A stretch of 64,000 bases of DNA, taken from NCBI GenBank assembly GCA_019634735.1, contig JAHCAT010000008.1, positions 62,001 through 126,000 of the forward strand. The letters are read 5' to 3'. Shown piece by piece: positions 45,618-55,482 of the stretch. The notes beneath the pieces were generated by a model. It did not search any database. It saw only the letters and a list, made by a program, of their open reading frames with translations, and was not told where the DNA came from. This DNA is from Lysobacterales bacterium. Its GTDB lineage: Bacteria; Pseudomonadota; Gammaproteobacteria; Xanthomonadales; UBA2363. The position numbers were made by a program, and so were the translations under genes. Numbering within the stretch: the first letter of the stretch is position 1; every line of letters begins with the position of its first letter.

Positions 45618-46492
45618 CGGCTGCGCAGGGCCCGGCGCTTGGCCTGCACCGGATCGTCGGCGCCGCGGGTGAGGGCCGACTCCCAGCTGCCATAGGTCGG
45701 GTTGGGCAGCATGAACCAGCGACTGCCCCACCAGCCCCGGAAGGGCTCCATCAAGGCGGCACGATCAGCCACCGAGGCCTGGTAGCCATCCAGGAAGTCG
45801 CCCAGGTTGTCGCCGACCATCATCAGGACCCGATAGCGCTCGCCGACGAACTGGCGACGGCTGCCCTTGGCGGAGTCCCAGCCCTGGGCCTCGTCGACGG
45901 TCAGCACGGTGTCCTCGGGCTCGGACATGGGGAAGCCCAGCGCCCGCAGGTTGTCGAGGGTGGCGGCCTTGCCCGCGGCGTCGCGGTTGGTCACGTAGAA
46001 GACGGTGATGCCCCGCTGCGCGGCGGCGCGCGCGAATTCCAGGGCGCCTGGCACGACGCCGGCACGGCGTTCCTCGACCCAGGCCGCCCAGGTGTCCGGG
46101 GCATAGCGCGTGCCGGCCACGACCAGGCGCGCCTGGTAGACGGAGTTGTCGACCATGGTCTCGTCGGCGTCGACGATCACCGCGGCAGGCAGGTGGGCGA
46201 TGTGCTGCCCCCCGCGCTCGGCCGGCGGCAGCGCGTCCCAGCGCGGGTCGGCCAGGGCGGTGTCGAGCAGGGCCGTGGCGGCCGCGAAGACGCTGCGCGT
46301 GGTCGCCTCGTACTCGGCGGCGGTCTGCATCCACAGCACCGCGTTGAGGTTCTCGTGGCCACCGGCCACGGCACTCGCGGCCGATGGCGCCGGCGCCGCC
46401 GGTGCCACCTGGCGGACGTTGGCGGTGCCGCCCGAACAGGCGGCGAGCAGGCCCAGCAGGCTGGCAAGGACGAGGTGCTTGTAGGTACGCAT
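45614..46492 (-). CDS. acid phosphatase/5'-nucleotidase lipoprotein, e(P4) family
   Basis: HAD-superfamily lipoprotein of 292 residues. The signal peptide ends in lipobox LAAC (residues 16-19). HAD motifs are VIVDADETMVDNSVYQ (I), FYVTNRD (II) and VGDNLGDF (IV). e(P4)-type enzymes dephosphorylate nucleotides such as NMN and 5'-AMP at the cell surface so the nucleoside can be taken up. The gene is translationally coupled to pyrF downstream. The frame reaches 46546, but the Met at 46492 begins the signal peptide. Confidence 0.9.
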   Translation of the reverse strand: MRTYKHLVLASLLGLLAACSGGTANVRQVAPAAPAPSAASAVAGGHENLNAVLWMQTAAEYEATTRSVFAAATALLDTALADPRWDALPPAERGGQHIAHLPAAVIVDADETMVDNSVYQARLVVAGTRYAPDTWAAWVEERRAGVVPGALEFARAAAQRGITVFYVTNRDAAGKAATLDNLRALGFPMSEPEDTVLTVDEAQGWDSAKGSRRQFVGERYRVLMMVGDNLGDFLDGYQASVADRAALMEPFRGWWGSRWFMLPNPTYGSWESALTRGADDPVQAKRRALRSR

Positions 46493-46550
46493 GGATCGGA
46501 TCCGCTGCAAGGGAAGGAGGCTTTCCGGGGCGGCGCGACAGCGCATGCGC

Positions 46551-47855
46551 TCAGCGCTCGACGATCGCCGCCACGCCCATGCCGCCGGCCGTGCACACCG
46601 AGATCAGCACGCGGCCGCCGCCACGCTCCTCGAGCAGCTTGGCGGCGGTCGCCAGGATGCGGGTGCCGGTGGCGGCGAAGGGATGGCCGAGCGCCAGCGA
46701 CGACCCGACCGGATTCAGGCGGTCCATGTCGATGCTGCCGAGCGGCGCCGCCAGGCCGAGCTTGTCGCGGCAGTACTCGGCCGATTCCCAGGCGCGCAGG
46801 GTGCACAGCACCTGGGCGGCGAAGGCTTCGTGGATCTCGTAGTAGTCGAAGTCCTGCAGGGTCAGGTCGTTGGCCGCCAGCAGCTCGGCCACGGCCAGGG
46901 TCGGCGCCATCAGCAGGCCCTCGCCGTGCACGAAGTCGACGGCGGCGACGCGGGCGTCGCGCAGCCAGGCGCGCACCGGCAGGTCGCGTTCCCGCACCCA
47001 GTCCGGGCTGGCCAGCAGGGCGGCGCTGGCGCCATCGGTCAGCGGCGTCGAATTGCCGGCGGTGAGCGTGCCCTGCCCCGAGCTGCGGTCGAACGCGGGC
47101 TTGAGCTGGGCCAGCTTCTCGAGCGTGGTGTCGGGGCGCAGGATGGTGTCGCGGCGGACGCCGCGGAACGGCACGATCAGGTCGGCGTGGAAACCGCGCT
47201 CCCAGGCCGCGGCCGCCTTCTGGTGACTGGCCAGCGCGAGAGCGTCCTGTTCGGCCCGGCCGATGCCCCAGGCGCGCGCCATGCGCTCGGTGTGCTCGCC
47301 CATGCTCATGCCGGTGCGCGGCTCGCCGACACCCGGGAAGGACGGCTTGAGCTCGCCGGGCCGGAAGCCCTTCCAGGCGCGCAGGCGCTCGCGCAGGCCG
47401 CGGGCGCGCGCGGTTTCCAGCAGGCGGCGCGCGAAGCGACGCCCGAACACCACCGGCACGTCGCTGGTGGTGTCGGAGCCGCCGGCGATGCCGGCGCCGA
47501 TCTGCCCGGCGGCGATCTTGTTGCCGACGATCACGGCGGCGTCCAGGCTGGTGCCGCAGGCACGCTGCAGGGTCAGTCCCGGGGTGCGCGGGTCGAGGCC
47601 GGAGGACAGCGCGATCTCGCGCGCCAGGTTCCAGTCGGAGGAGTGCTTGATGACGGCGCCGAAGGCCAGCTCGCCCAGGCGCTCGCCGTGCAGGCCGTAG
47701 CGCTCGACCAGGCCGGCCACCGCCTTCAGGCCCAGCCCGAAGTTGCCGACATCGGCATAGGCGGTGTTGTTGCGGCAGAACGGGATGCGGATGCCGCCGA
47801 CGATGGCGACCGGGATCTGCGTGCGCGGCGCGGCGGGCTTGGGCTTGGCGGGCAT
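46551..47855 (-). CDS. acetyl-CoA C-acyltransferase (FadI-like thiolase)
   Basis: Thiolase of 434 residues, the length typical of FadI and related beta-oxidation thiolases. The nucleophilic cysteine lies in LTLQRACGTSLDAAVI. Catalytic motifs near the end are NPVGSSLALGHPFAATGTR (His) and ISVCTAGGMGVAAIVE (Cys). NEXHEAFAA reads YYEIHEAFAAQVL. It either cleaves 3-ketoacyl-CoA or condenses acetyl-CoA. No fadJ partner is adjacent. Confidence 0.9.
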   Translation of the reverse strand: MPAKPKPAAPRTQIPVAIVGGIRIPFCRNNTAYADVGNFGLGLKAVAGLVERYGLHGERLGELAFGAVIKHSSDWNLAREIALSSGLDPRTPGLTLQRACGTSLDAAVIVGNKIAAGQIGAGIAGGSDTTSDVPVVFGRRFARRLLETARARGLRERLRAWKGFRPGELKPSFPGVGEPRTGMSMGEHTERMARAWGIGRAEQDALALASHQKAAAAWERGFHADLIVPFRGVRRDTILRPDTTLEKLAQLKPAFDRSSGQGTLTAGNSTPLTDGASAALLASPDWVRERDLPVRAWLRDARVAAVDFVHGEGLLMAPTLAVAELLAANDLTLQDFDYYEIHEAFAAQVLCTLRAWESAEYCRDKLGLAAPLGSIDMDRLNPVGSSLALGHPFAATGTRILATAAKLLEERGGGRVLISVCTAGGMGVAAIVER

Positions 47856-47976
47856 CGTTCCTGGCGGTCCGGGGACGGGGACGTACCGGGTCCGGACAAG
47901 GCCGGAAACCGGTCGGATCGAGGCCGAATGGTACACTAGCGCGCTTTGCCGCGACCGACCCGCCGGAACGAATCCG

Positions 47977-50058
47977 ATGCTCGAAGACATTCTCAAACTG
48001 CACCAGGCAGGTCAGCTCGAAGAGGCCGAGACCCGCTACCGCGAGTGGCTGGCGTTCAACCCGGACGACCCCGAGGCGCTGCACCTGCTGGCCATCCTCA
48101 GGCGCCAGCGCGAAGACCTGGGCGAAGCGCTCGAGCTGGCCGGCAAGGCCGTCGAGCTGGTGCCCGAACGCGCCCACTACCAGCTGACACTGGCCGGCCT
48201 GCAGTTGCATGCCCGTCAGTTCGAACGCGCCCGCGAGGGCTTCGCGACCGCCCTGCGGCTGAACCCCGATCTGCCCGGTGCGGCCCTGGGGCTGGCCCAG
48301 ATCGACCTGATGCGCGCGGACGTGGATTCCGCTGCCGAGGCCCTGGCCAGGGCCGAACGGCTGGTGCCCGGCCATCCGCAGCTGCTGGCACTCCAGGGGG
48401 GGCTGGCGCAGGCCCGCGGCGATCACGCGTCGGCCGCCCGGCTGCTGCTGGAATCGGCGCAGCGCAACCCCAACGACGCCATCGTGCAGATGCAGCTCGG
48501 CCTCAGCCTGGCGGCGACCGGCAAGGCCGGCTTCGCCGAGCAGGCACTGGGGAACGCGCTGCGCCTGAAGCCCGGCTACACCGCGGCCGAGATCGCCCTG
48601 GCCCAGCTGCTGATGCGCGAGCGCCGGCCCGATGAGGCGCTGGCCCGTTTCGAATCGGTGCTGGCGCGCGAGCCCGGTCATGCCCTGGCCCTGGCCGGCC
48701 GCGCGGACCTGCGACGGGCGGCCGGCGACAACGAGGCCGCGCTCGCCGACTACCGGCAGGCCCACGAAGCCGCGCCCAACGCGCCGGGCGTGGCCGAGGC
48801 TCTTGTGTCGGGCCTGATGGTCGCCGGTGCGGAAGCCGAAGCGGGCGAGATCCTGGCCGCCGCCCTGGCGGCCAGGCCGACCGCCGCGGGCCTGCGCCGG
48901 CTCGACCTGGCCCTGGCGGCCCGGCGCCCCGGCGACGCCCTGCTGGATGCCTGCCGGGCCTGGCACACCGCCGATCCGCGCAGCCTGGAGGCGGCCGAAC
49001 GCCTCGCCGGCCAGCTCGAGGTCAGGCGCGACTTCGCCGCGGCCGATGCCCTGGCCCGGGGCGTGCTCGCCCAGGACAGCCGGGCCGGCTTCGCCCGCCT
49101 CCTGCTGGCCCGCTCGGCGCTGCGCGAGGGCCGTCCGGACGAGGCGCAGGAACAGCTCAATCGCACGCCCGAGGCCGGCCTGCCAGCACAGCGGCGGCCC
49201 GAGCGCGCCAGCCTTCGCGGACTGGCGCGCGACGCGCTGGGCGACCGCGAGGGCGCGGTCGAGGCCTGGCTTTCCGGGCACCGCCAGCAGGCCCATCTGG
49301 CGCCCCTGGTGCAAGCACCCGAGGTCAGCGGCCTGCGGCTTCCGCCCATCACCTCCGCCAGCGCCACCGGGCCCGCCCCGGTGTTCCTGCTGGGCCTGCC
49401 CGGTGCCGGAACGGAAAGCCTGGTGGCGCTGTTGCGGGCTGGCGGCGCCAGCGTGCTCGGCGACCGCTTCGGTCATCGCGTGCGGCCCGACCCGATGGCC
49501 AGCGCGGCATTCGTCGAGCAGTTCGCGGCGCTGGCCGACGATCCCGCAGTGGCCGAGCGCTTCCGCGACGCCTACCTGGCCGGACTGGCCGCCGCCGACC
49601 TGGTGCTGGCCCCCGACCTGGTCGACTGGCTGCCGTTCGTCGACCTGCGCCAGGTGGCGCTGATCCAGGCGGCCTTCCCCTCGGCGCGCTTCATCGCCGT
49701 GCAGCGCGACCCGCGCGACTGCCTGCTGACCTGGCTGGCGCTGGGCTGCCCCCAGGCCCTGACCCTGCCCGATGCGACCCAGGCGGCGACCTGGCTCGCC
49801 GGCGCCAACCAGCATCTCGAGGCGGCGCGCGCCCATGTGCCGGGAGATCGCTGGCTTGCGGTGGACGCCGCCGAGCTGGCCGATCCGGCGGCGCTGGCCG
49901 GTCGGGTCTGGCCGTTCCTGGGCCTGGCCGCGCCCGGTCCCACGGACCTGCCCACGAGCATCACCCAGGGCCTGGGCGACCTGCCCACGCTGCTGCCCGA
50001 CGGCCATTGGCGGCGCTACGATGCCGCGCTGGCGGACGCGTTCGCCCGGCTGTCCTGA
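47977..50058 (+). CDS. TPR protein with sulfotransferase-like domain
   Basis: Protein of 693 residues. Residues 1-380 are tandem TPR repeats (EEAETRYREWLAFNPDDPEALHLLA and following). Residues 460-690 resemble the TPR/sulfotransferase family (VFLLGLPGAGTESLVALL, FIAVQRDPRDCLLTWLALG). The canonical 5'-phosphosulfate loop PRSGTT is replaced by PGAGTE, so sulfotransferase activity is doubtful; the second motif RDPRD is kept. A -10-like TACACT lies upstream near 47933. It diverges from the thiolase gene. Function unknown. Confidence 0.8.
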   Translation: MLEDILKLHQAGQLEEAETRYREWLAFNPDDPEALHLLAILRRQREDLGEALELAGKAVELVPERAHYQLTLAGLQLHARQFERAREGFATALRLNPDLPGAALGLAQIDLMRADVDSAAEALARAERLVPGHPQLLALQGGLAQARGDHASAARLLLESAQRNPNDAIVQMQLGLSLAATGKAGFAEQALGNALRLKPGYTAAEIALAQLLMRERRPDEALARFESVLAREPGHALALAGRADLRRAAGDNEAALADYRQAHEAAPNAPGVAEALVSGLMVAGAEAEAGEILAAALAARPTAAGLRRLDLALAARRPGDALLDACRAWHTADPRSLEAAERLAGQLEVRRDFAAADALARGVLAQDSRAGFARLLLARSALREGRPDEAQEQLNRTPEAGLPAQRRPERASLRGLARDALGDREGAVEAWLSGHRQQAHLAPLVQAPEVSGLRLPPITSASATGPAPVFLLGLPGAGTESLVALLRAGGASVLGDRFGHRVRPDPMASAAFVEQFAALADDPAVAERFRDAYLAGLAAADLVLAPDLVDWLPFVDLRQVALIQAAFPSARFIAVQRDPRDCLLTWLALGCPQALTLPDATQAATWLAGANQHLEAARAHVPGDRWLAVDAAELADPAALAGRVWPFLGLAAPGPTDLPTSITQGLGDLPTLLPDGHWRRYDAALADAFARLS

Positions 50059-50345
50059 GCGCGGTCGGGGCCTGCCGGTAACGAGGGTCCGACCCCGTCC
50101 TGCCGGACCGGACCCGACCGGGCGGCGGCCGGGCGTTCACCTCGTCCACCCGCCCTGCCGGCGACCCTGATCCGGCAGGGCATGGCGCCGGCGGCACGCG
50201 CCGCCGGGACACCGGCCGGGCGGCTCAGCGCCCGATGGCGGCACGCAGGGGCAACGCACGCCCGGACCGACGCGGCGCCGGTGCCGATGGCACCGCCGCC
50301 CGGCCGGTTCGATAATCCCGCCCACGGCCCAAGGAGATCCAGCGC

Positions 50346-50972
50346 ATGCGCATCCACAGCGAGAACTTCAGGCACGGCCACCGTCTGCCGGCGGCGTTCG
50401 CGGCAGGCGTGCGCGATGACCAGGGCGTCGGCTTCGGCGCCAACCGGAACCCGCACCTGGCCTGGACCGACGTACCTGCGGGCACCGCATCGTTCGCGCT
50501 GATGTGCGTGGATCCGGACGCGCCCACGGTGCCGGAGATGGTGGGGCGCGACGATGTCGAGATCCCGGCCCAGCAGCCGCGCACCGCGTTCACCCACTGG
50601 CTGGTCGCCGATCTGCCCGCGACGCTGCGCGAGATCGCCGAGGGCAGTTGCAGCGATGGCGTGGTGAAGGGCGGCAAGCGCGAACCGTCCGGGCCCGCCG
50701 GCAGCCGCCAGGGGCTGAACGACTACACCGGCTGGTTTGCCGGCGATCCGGCCCTGGCCGGCGACTGGTTCGGCTACGACGGACCGTTCCCGCCACCCAA
50801 CGACCTGCGCCTGCACCGCTACGAATTCCGCCTGCTCGCGCTCGACGTGGCGCGACTGGACCTGCCGGCGCGCTACACGCGCGCCGACCTGGAGGCCGCG
50901 GTGGCCGGCCACGTGCTGGCCGAGGCCAGTACCTACGCCACCTACAGCCTGCATCCGGGGCTGGCCGACTGA
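50346..50972 (+). CDS. YbhB/YbcL family PEBP protein
   Basis: Phosphatidylethanolamine-binding-like protein of 208 residues. PEBP motifs are NPHLAWTDVPAGTASFALMCVDPDAP and FTHWLVADLP, and the GYDGPFPPPNDLRLHRYEF stretch closes the ligand pocket. Bacterial members have no settled role. AAGGAG lies nine bases before the ATG. The upstream 287 bp hold no gene. Confidence 0.9.
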   Translation: MRIHSENFRHGHRLPAAFAAGVRDDQGVGFGANRNPHLAWTDVPAGTASFALMCVDPDAPTVPEMVGRDDVEIPAQQPRTAFTHWLVADLPATLREIAEGSCSDGVVKGGKREPSGPAGSRQGLNDYTGWFAGDPALAGDWFGYDGPFPPPNDLRLHRYEFRLLALDVARLDLPARYTRADLEAAVAGHVLAEASTYATYSLHPGLAD

Positions 50973-51102
50973 ACGCCATCTGCCCTTGCCGGCTCGCCCT
51001 GCCCCGCCCCGGCCCGCACGCCGGGCCGGGCGCGCGCGTGGGCGGCACCATCCGCCCTGACCGGTCGCTGCCGGTCCGGGGCTCTGCACGCGACCTGCGG
51101 CG

Positions 51103-52971
51103 ATGAGCCTCGACCAGATCCTGCTGTTCGCGATCCTCGCCGGCACCGTGGCGATGTTCCTGTGGGGGCGGTGGCGCCACGACATGGTCGCCGGCGCGGC
51201 CCTGATGGCGGCGGTCGCCGCCGGCCTGGTGCCCGTCGACGGTGCCTTCGCCGGATTCGGCCATCCGGCGGTGATCACCGTCGCCTGTGTGCTGATCCTC
51301 AGCCAGGGCCTGCAGAACACCGGCGCGGTCGACCTGGTGGCGCGACGCGTGCTTCCGGTGCGCGCCGGCCCGACCCTCAGCATCGCCGCGATCACCGCGC
51401 TGGCTGCCGTGCTGTCGGCCTTCATGAACAACGTCGGCGCCCTTGCCCTGCTGATGCCGGTCGCCCTGCAGATGGCCGACAAGCTGGCGTTGCCGCCCGG
51501 ACGCGTGCTGATGCCCCTGGCGTTCGGTTCGATCCTGGGCGGCATGACCACCCTGATCGGCACGCCGCCCAACCTGATCGTGTCCGGTTTCCGTGCCGAG
51601 GCCGGCAACGGCTCGTTCGCGATGTTCGACTTCGCGCCGGTCGGCCTGGCGGTGGCCGGGCTGGGCGTGCTGTTCGTCGCCCTGGTCGGCTGGCGACTGG
51701 TGCCGGCCCGCAAGCGCGCCGGCGTCGACAGCTTCGAGACCGCCGCCTACCTGACCGAGGTCCGCCTGCCGGCCGGCAGCAAGGCCGACGGCATGTCGAT
51801 CCGCGACATCGAGGCGCGCCTGGAGGATGCCGGCGCCCAGGTGGTCGGCCTGGTGCGCAACGAGGTGAAGTTCAACGCCCCCAACCCGACGCGCAAGGTG
51901 CGGGTCGGCGACATCCTGGTGATCGAGGCCGAGGCCGACTCACTGGGCGACGTTCTGGCGGCCCTGGGCGCCCGCCTGGAAGAGGATCGCCGCGGCGACA
52001 CCGCCGAGGACGACGGGGAGGACGACGCCGGGGGCGCGGACGATGCCCGGAGCACCAGGGACGAGCAGGACGGCGAAGGCGACGGTGGCGAGGTGCCGCG
52101 GTCGAGCGGCAGCGAGGACATCGTGATGTCCGAGCTCGCGGTGCTGCCCGGCTCCGCGCTGGTCAACCGCACGCCGACCGACACCCTGCTGCGCTCACGC
52201 TACAACATCAATATCCTGGCGGTCTCGCGCGAAGGCACCCGGTCGATCTCGCGGCTGCGCAACCTCGCCTTCCAGGCCGGCGACGTGCTGCTGGTCCAGG
52301 GCCCCCAGGAGGCGCTCGGCGAGTTCGCCAGCAATTTCGGCTGCGTGCCCCTGGCCGCCCGAGAGCTGCGCATCCCCGATCGCCGCAAGCTGCTGGCCTC
52401 GATCGCGATCATGGCCCTGGCGATCGCCGGCGCGGCGCTCGGCCTGGTGCCTGCCGCCGCCTCGTTCGCGGCCGGCGTGCTGGCCAGCATGGCGATCCAG
52501 ACGGTGCCGCCGCGCACCGTCTATCAGGCGGTGGACTGGCCGGTGGTGGTGCTGCTGGCCGCACTGATTCCGGTCGCCGCGGCGATGGAGTCGACCGGCG
52601 CCGCCGAGCTGCTGGCGCGCTGGCTGGTCGAGGGCATCGCCCAGGGCCATGCGGTGGTCGGCCTGGTGCTGATCCTGGTGGTCACCATGACGCTGTCCGA
52701 CCTGATGAACAACGCCGCGACCGCCGCGGTGATGTGCCCGATCGCGATCGGCATCGCCAGCCAGCTCGGCGTCAGCGCCGATCCCTACCTGATGGCTGTC
52801 GCGATCGGTGCCTCCTGCGCCTTCCTGACCCCGATCGGCCACCAGAACAACACCCTGATCCTGGGTCCGGGCGGCTTCCGCTTCGGCGACTACTGGCGGC
52901 TCGGCCTGCCGCTGGAACTGCTGGTGATCGCGGTCAGCGTGCCCATGCTGCTGTGGATCTGGCCGTTGTGA
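51103..52971 (+). CDS. SLC13 family permease with RCK-C domains
   Basis: Transporter of 622 residues. Two membrane halves of the DASS/SLC13 type carry SFMNN-like repeats (LSAFMNNVGALALLMP; LSDLMNNAATAAVMCP) and IGTPPNLIVSG. Between them lie two TrkA-C/RCK-C domains (YLTEVRLPAGSKADG; MSELAVLPGSALVNRTPTDT). These are joined by an acidic, low-complexity linker near residues 288-335 (EDDGEDDAGGADDAR). The family moves sulfate, dicarboxylates or similar anions. The substrate is unknown. Confidence 0.88.
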   Translation: MSLDQILLFAILAGTVAMFLWGRWRHDMVAGAALMAAVAAGLVPVDGAFAGFGHPAVITVACVLILSQGLQNTGAVDLVARRVLPVRAGPTLSIAAITALAAVLSAFMNNVGALALLMPVALQMADKLALPPGRVLMPLAFGSILGGMTTLIGTPPNLIVSGFRAEAGNGSFAMFDFAPVGLAVAGLGVLFVALVGWRLVPARKRAGVDSFETAAYLTEVRLPAGSKADGMSIRDIEARLEDAGAQVVGLVRNEVKFNAPNPTRKVRVGDILVIEAEADSLGDVLAALGARLEEDRRGDTAEDDGEDDAGGADDARSTRDEQDGEGDGGEVPRSSGSEDIVMSELAVLPGSALVNRTPTDTLLRSRYNINILAVSREGTRSISRLRNLAFQAGDVLLVQGPQEALGEFASNFGCVPLAARELRIPDRRKLLASIAIMALAIAGAALGLVPAAASFAAGVLASMAIQTVPPRTVYQAVDWPVVVLLAALIPVAAAMESTGAAELLARWLVEGIAQGHAVVGLVLILVVTMTLSDLMNNAATAAVMCPIAIGIASQLGVSADPYLMAVAIGASCAFLTPIGHQNNTLILGPGGFRFGDYWRLGLPLELLVIAVSVPMLLWIWPL

Positions 52972-52993
52972 GCGCCGCCCCGCCGCCGCCCGG

Positions 52994-54496
52994 TCAGGGC
53001 GCCGGCGGCGGCACGAAGACCTGGTAGCCGTCGCAGTAGATCGAGTCGTCCGGTCCGCCCGGGCAGGGCGGCCGGACGTCGAAGGCCTGCCAGCGACACG
53101 CAGGCAGGGCCGGGTCGGCGGCACAGGCCAGCAGCACCTCACCGTCCACGGCCGCGCCATCGGCGATCGCCCAGACAAGCACGTTGCCTGCCTCCGCGGC
53201 CAGCAGCGGGTCGCCCAGGACCGACAGCTCCAGCCAGAACGTCGAGGAGCCCGCCGGGATCGTGGTGGAACGCTGGCAGCGCACCTCCTGGCCGTCGGCC
53301 GTCGTGCCGCTGGCCGTGCAGGTCACCGGCCCGCTGGCGCCGGTCAGCTGGCCGAACGCGAAGCCGGCCGGCAGCTTCGCCAACAGGCGCGTCGGGGCGG
53401 CCGAGGGCAGGCCGCCGGCATTGCGGTACTCGATGCGGAACGGCCCCTGCACGCGGCCGAGCTGGGTCCACGGCTGCGGCGCCGACGAGGCGACCAGACG
53501 CAGGTCGACCACCGGCGGCGGCGCCAGACCGAATTCGACCACCGCGCAGGCCGGCTGGTCGGGGTTGGCGTCGCAGTCCTGCGGGGCCGGCTGGCGGTCG
53601 TTGCCGATCGAGGCCACCACGCGCAGCGGGCCGGGCGGCTTCACACCGGGGCGGGTGCGCACGATGACGTCGTAGCGACCGGTGCGCTCCTGGCCGTTGG
53701 CCGTGGGATGCCGGATGTTGCCCAGGCAGGTGACCCGTTCGCCGCCGCCGGGGCCGGGCGCGCTGCTGCAGGTGTGGATCGGCGCGCTCGCCGAACTGCT
53801 GCCGAGGTACTCGAGCTGTGGCGGCAGGTCGATGCGCGTGGTGGAGATCGTGCCGCCGTCGAAGCCGACCACCCGATGGTTGACGGTCAGCGCGGCGTTC
53901 GCGCCGATGGTCACCGGATCGCCGATGGCCAGACTGTCCAGGCGCACCCAGGAGCCGAACACCAGGGCCGTGGACTGCACGCAGCCGGTGTTGCCCGAGA
54001 TGTCCGGGCAGGTCGGCGGATCGGGCAGCGGAAAGGCGTCGTAGTCGACGGTGGCGCGCGCGTCGACCTGGCTGCCGGCGAACTGCCCGATCGGACCGGC
54101 GTCCAGCCCAAACTGGAAGGCCACGCCGCCACCGCCGATCTGCGTGTTCAGCACGCACGACAGGTGCAGCGGCGCGACGCCGCCGCCGCTGGCCGTCTGG
54201 CAGCTGGCGCCGGCCGGCAGCACCAGCGGCGTGATGGCGTCGAAGCCGGGCCCCAGGGTCAGCTCCACGTGGTACGGCGGCAGCGGCGCCGGACTGCTGC
54301 TGCGCGCCAGCGTCAGCACGATCCGCGGGCCCAGCGCGGCGGCGCCTTCGGTGTCCGAATACACCACCCGGGGCGAGCCCGCGCTGCCGGTCCAGTAGCC
54401 GAAATGCTGGAGGCTCATGTTGAGCGGCGTCTGCGCGGCGAGCGGCGCGCTGCACAGAAGGCAGGCGGCGAGCAGGATCGCGGTGGATCGGGTCAT
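52994..54496 (-). CDS. secreted protein with DUF11-like repeats
   Basis: Protein of 500 residues with signal peptide (ILLAACLLCSAPLAAQ). It contains conserved cysteine pairs and two DUF11-like Ig segments (DSLAIGDPVTIGANAALTVNHRV; RIEYRNAGGLPSAAPTRLLAKLP). It ends DSIYCDGYQVFVPPPAP, a tail resembling the xFxxGFE-type ends of secreted proteins in related bacteria. No enzyme motif was recognised. It is convergent with the SLC13 gene; only 22 bases separate their stops. Confidence 0.72.
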   Translation of the reverse strand: MTRSTAILLAACLLCSAPLAAQTPLNMSLQHFGYWTGSAGSPRVVYSDTEGAAALGPRIVLTLARSSSPAPLPPYHVELTLGPGFDAITPLVLPAGASCQTASGGGVAPLHLSCVLNTQIGGGGVAFQFGLDAGPIGQFAGSQVDARATVDYDAFPLPDPPTCPDISGNTGCVQSTALVFGSWVRLDSLAIGDPVTIGANAALTVNHRVVGFDGGTISTTRIDLPPQLEYLGSSSASAPIHTCSSAPGPGGGERVTCLGNIRHPTANGQERTGRYDVIVRTRPGVKPPGPLRVVASIGNDRQPAPQDCDANPDQPACAVVEFGLAPPPVVDLRLVASSAPQPWTQLGRVQGPFRIEYRNAGGLPSAAPTRLLAKLPAGFAFGQLTGASGPVTCTASGTTADGQEVRCQRSTTIPAGSSTFWLELSVLGDPLLAAEAGNVLVWAIADGAAVDGEVLLACAADPALPACRWQAFDVRPPCPGGPDDSIYCDGYQVFVPPPAP

Positions 54497-54877
54497 GGCA
54501 CGGCTCCGGGCAGTGCCGCGCAGTGTCGTGCGGCCCGGCTGCCCGCGAACACCCCCTATTCCGGGGGGGGCAGGGCGATGACGTGTCGCAGAGGTTGAAA
54601 AAGGCGCTACGGGGGCCGGGGATGGTTATCGATCGGGAGCCTGCCTGGGCGCGGCACCGATCGCCTCGCGGACGGCGGGTCTGGGCGTTGGCCGCCGGGG
54701 CCTGTCTTTGTGGCTCCCGGCGTTTTGCTCTTGGATCTCGGATCTCGGCGCGTGATTCGTCGTTCCAGGAGCGCAGTGCGCGGCTCGCACTGCGTGCCCT
54801 GCAATCGAAACTCGACGCGCAGCATTCTGAATGCGGTGCCTGGAGTGTGATGTGCTCCGCCTCCCCCGCACCTGATT

Positions 54878-55098
54878 GGCGTCGTGTCTCAGCCCAGGAT
54901 CGGGGACCAAGGACCAGGACTCGGTGTTCGGTGAGCGCAGCGCGCTGTGCTCCCCTCTCCCTGTGGGAGAGGGGCCGGGGGAGAGGGTCGGGGCTGGCCA
55001 TGATCTGCATCGTTGCCGGCCCAGCGGCGTGCGCTGGCCGGGGCGGCCCTCTCCCCCGCCCCTCCCCCGCAGGCGGGGGAGGGGAGAAGTGCGGCGCC
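54878..55098 (+). repeat. long palindromic repeat copy, about 220 bp
   Basis: Matches the copy at 59011 from GTCGTGTCTCAGC through the hairpin core and GAGAAGTGCGG. It contains two hairpins (CCCTCTCCC/GGGAGAGGG type) separated by GGGGCTGGCCATGATC. Confidence 0.75.
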
Positions 55099-55190
55099 GC
55101 GGCGGCGGCGTGGTGCCGCGCTCCCAGCGCACCGCGAAAGCAGGCGATGCGCGTCGGGGCGACGGCTGGCGAAGGTGCGCAGGAGTGTGG

Positions 55191-55278
55191 GTACGCAGCT
55201 ACGCAAGTGCGCAGGTGCGCGGGTGCGCAGTTGCGCAGGTGCGCAGGCACTCAGGTACGCAGATGCGCAGGTACGCGG
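55191..55278. repeat. 8-bp tandem repeat, 11 units
   Basis: Units are variants of GTGCGCAG, each 8 bp, for example GTACGCAG, CTACGCAA and GTGCGCGG. Purely intergenic. Confidence 0.8.
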
Positions 55279-55386
55279 TGCATGCTGGCTCGCTGACTCG
55301 AACTGACGCCAGCGACCTGGCACAGGAGCACGCCGGCGTGTGCGCGTGTGCGCGTACGGGCAGGCGAGCAGGCGGGCAGGCGGGCA

Positions 55387-55420
55387 CGCAGGAGCGCAGG
55401 AGCGCAGGAGCGCAGGAGCG
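55387..55420. repeat. 8-bp tandem repeat, four exact units
   Basis: CGCAGGAG is repeated four times exactly, with two further bases. It is 108 bp from the 8-bp array upstream and has a different unit. Confidence 0.8.
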
Positions 55421-55482
55421 TTCATGCCAGATTTCGGCATGTGGCGCTGATGCGGCGCGAATCGGGTTCCGGAAGGGGCGGA

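Larger units (their letters stand above)
54497..55482. other. gene-free stretch with several repeat types
   Basis: Holds one long palindromic repeat copy (54878-55098) and two octamer arrays. Open frames here have no start context or homology. Confidence 0.65.

Noticed and set aside
46177-50007. A 1276-codon minus-strand frame
   Set aside because: Overlaps the thiolase and TPR genes in other frames; no start context.
55191-55278. CRISPR array
   Set aside because: Units are 8 bp and contiguous with no spacers; simple tandem repeat.
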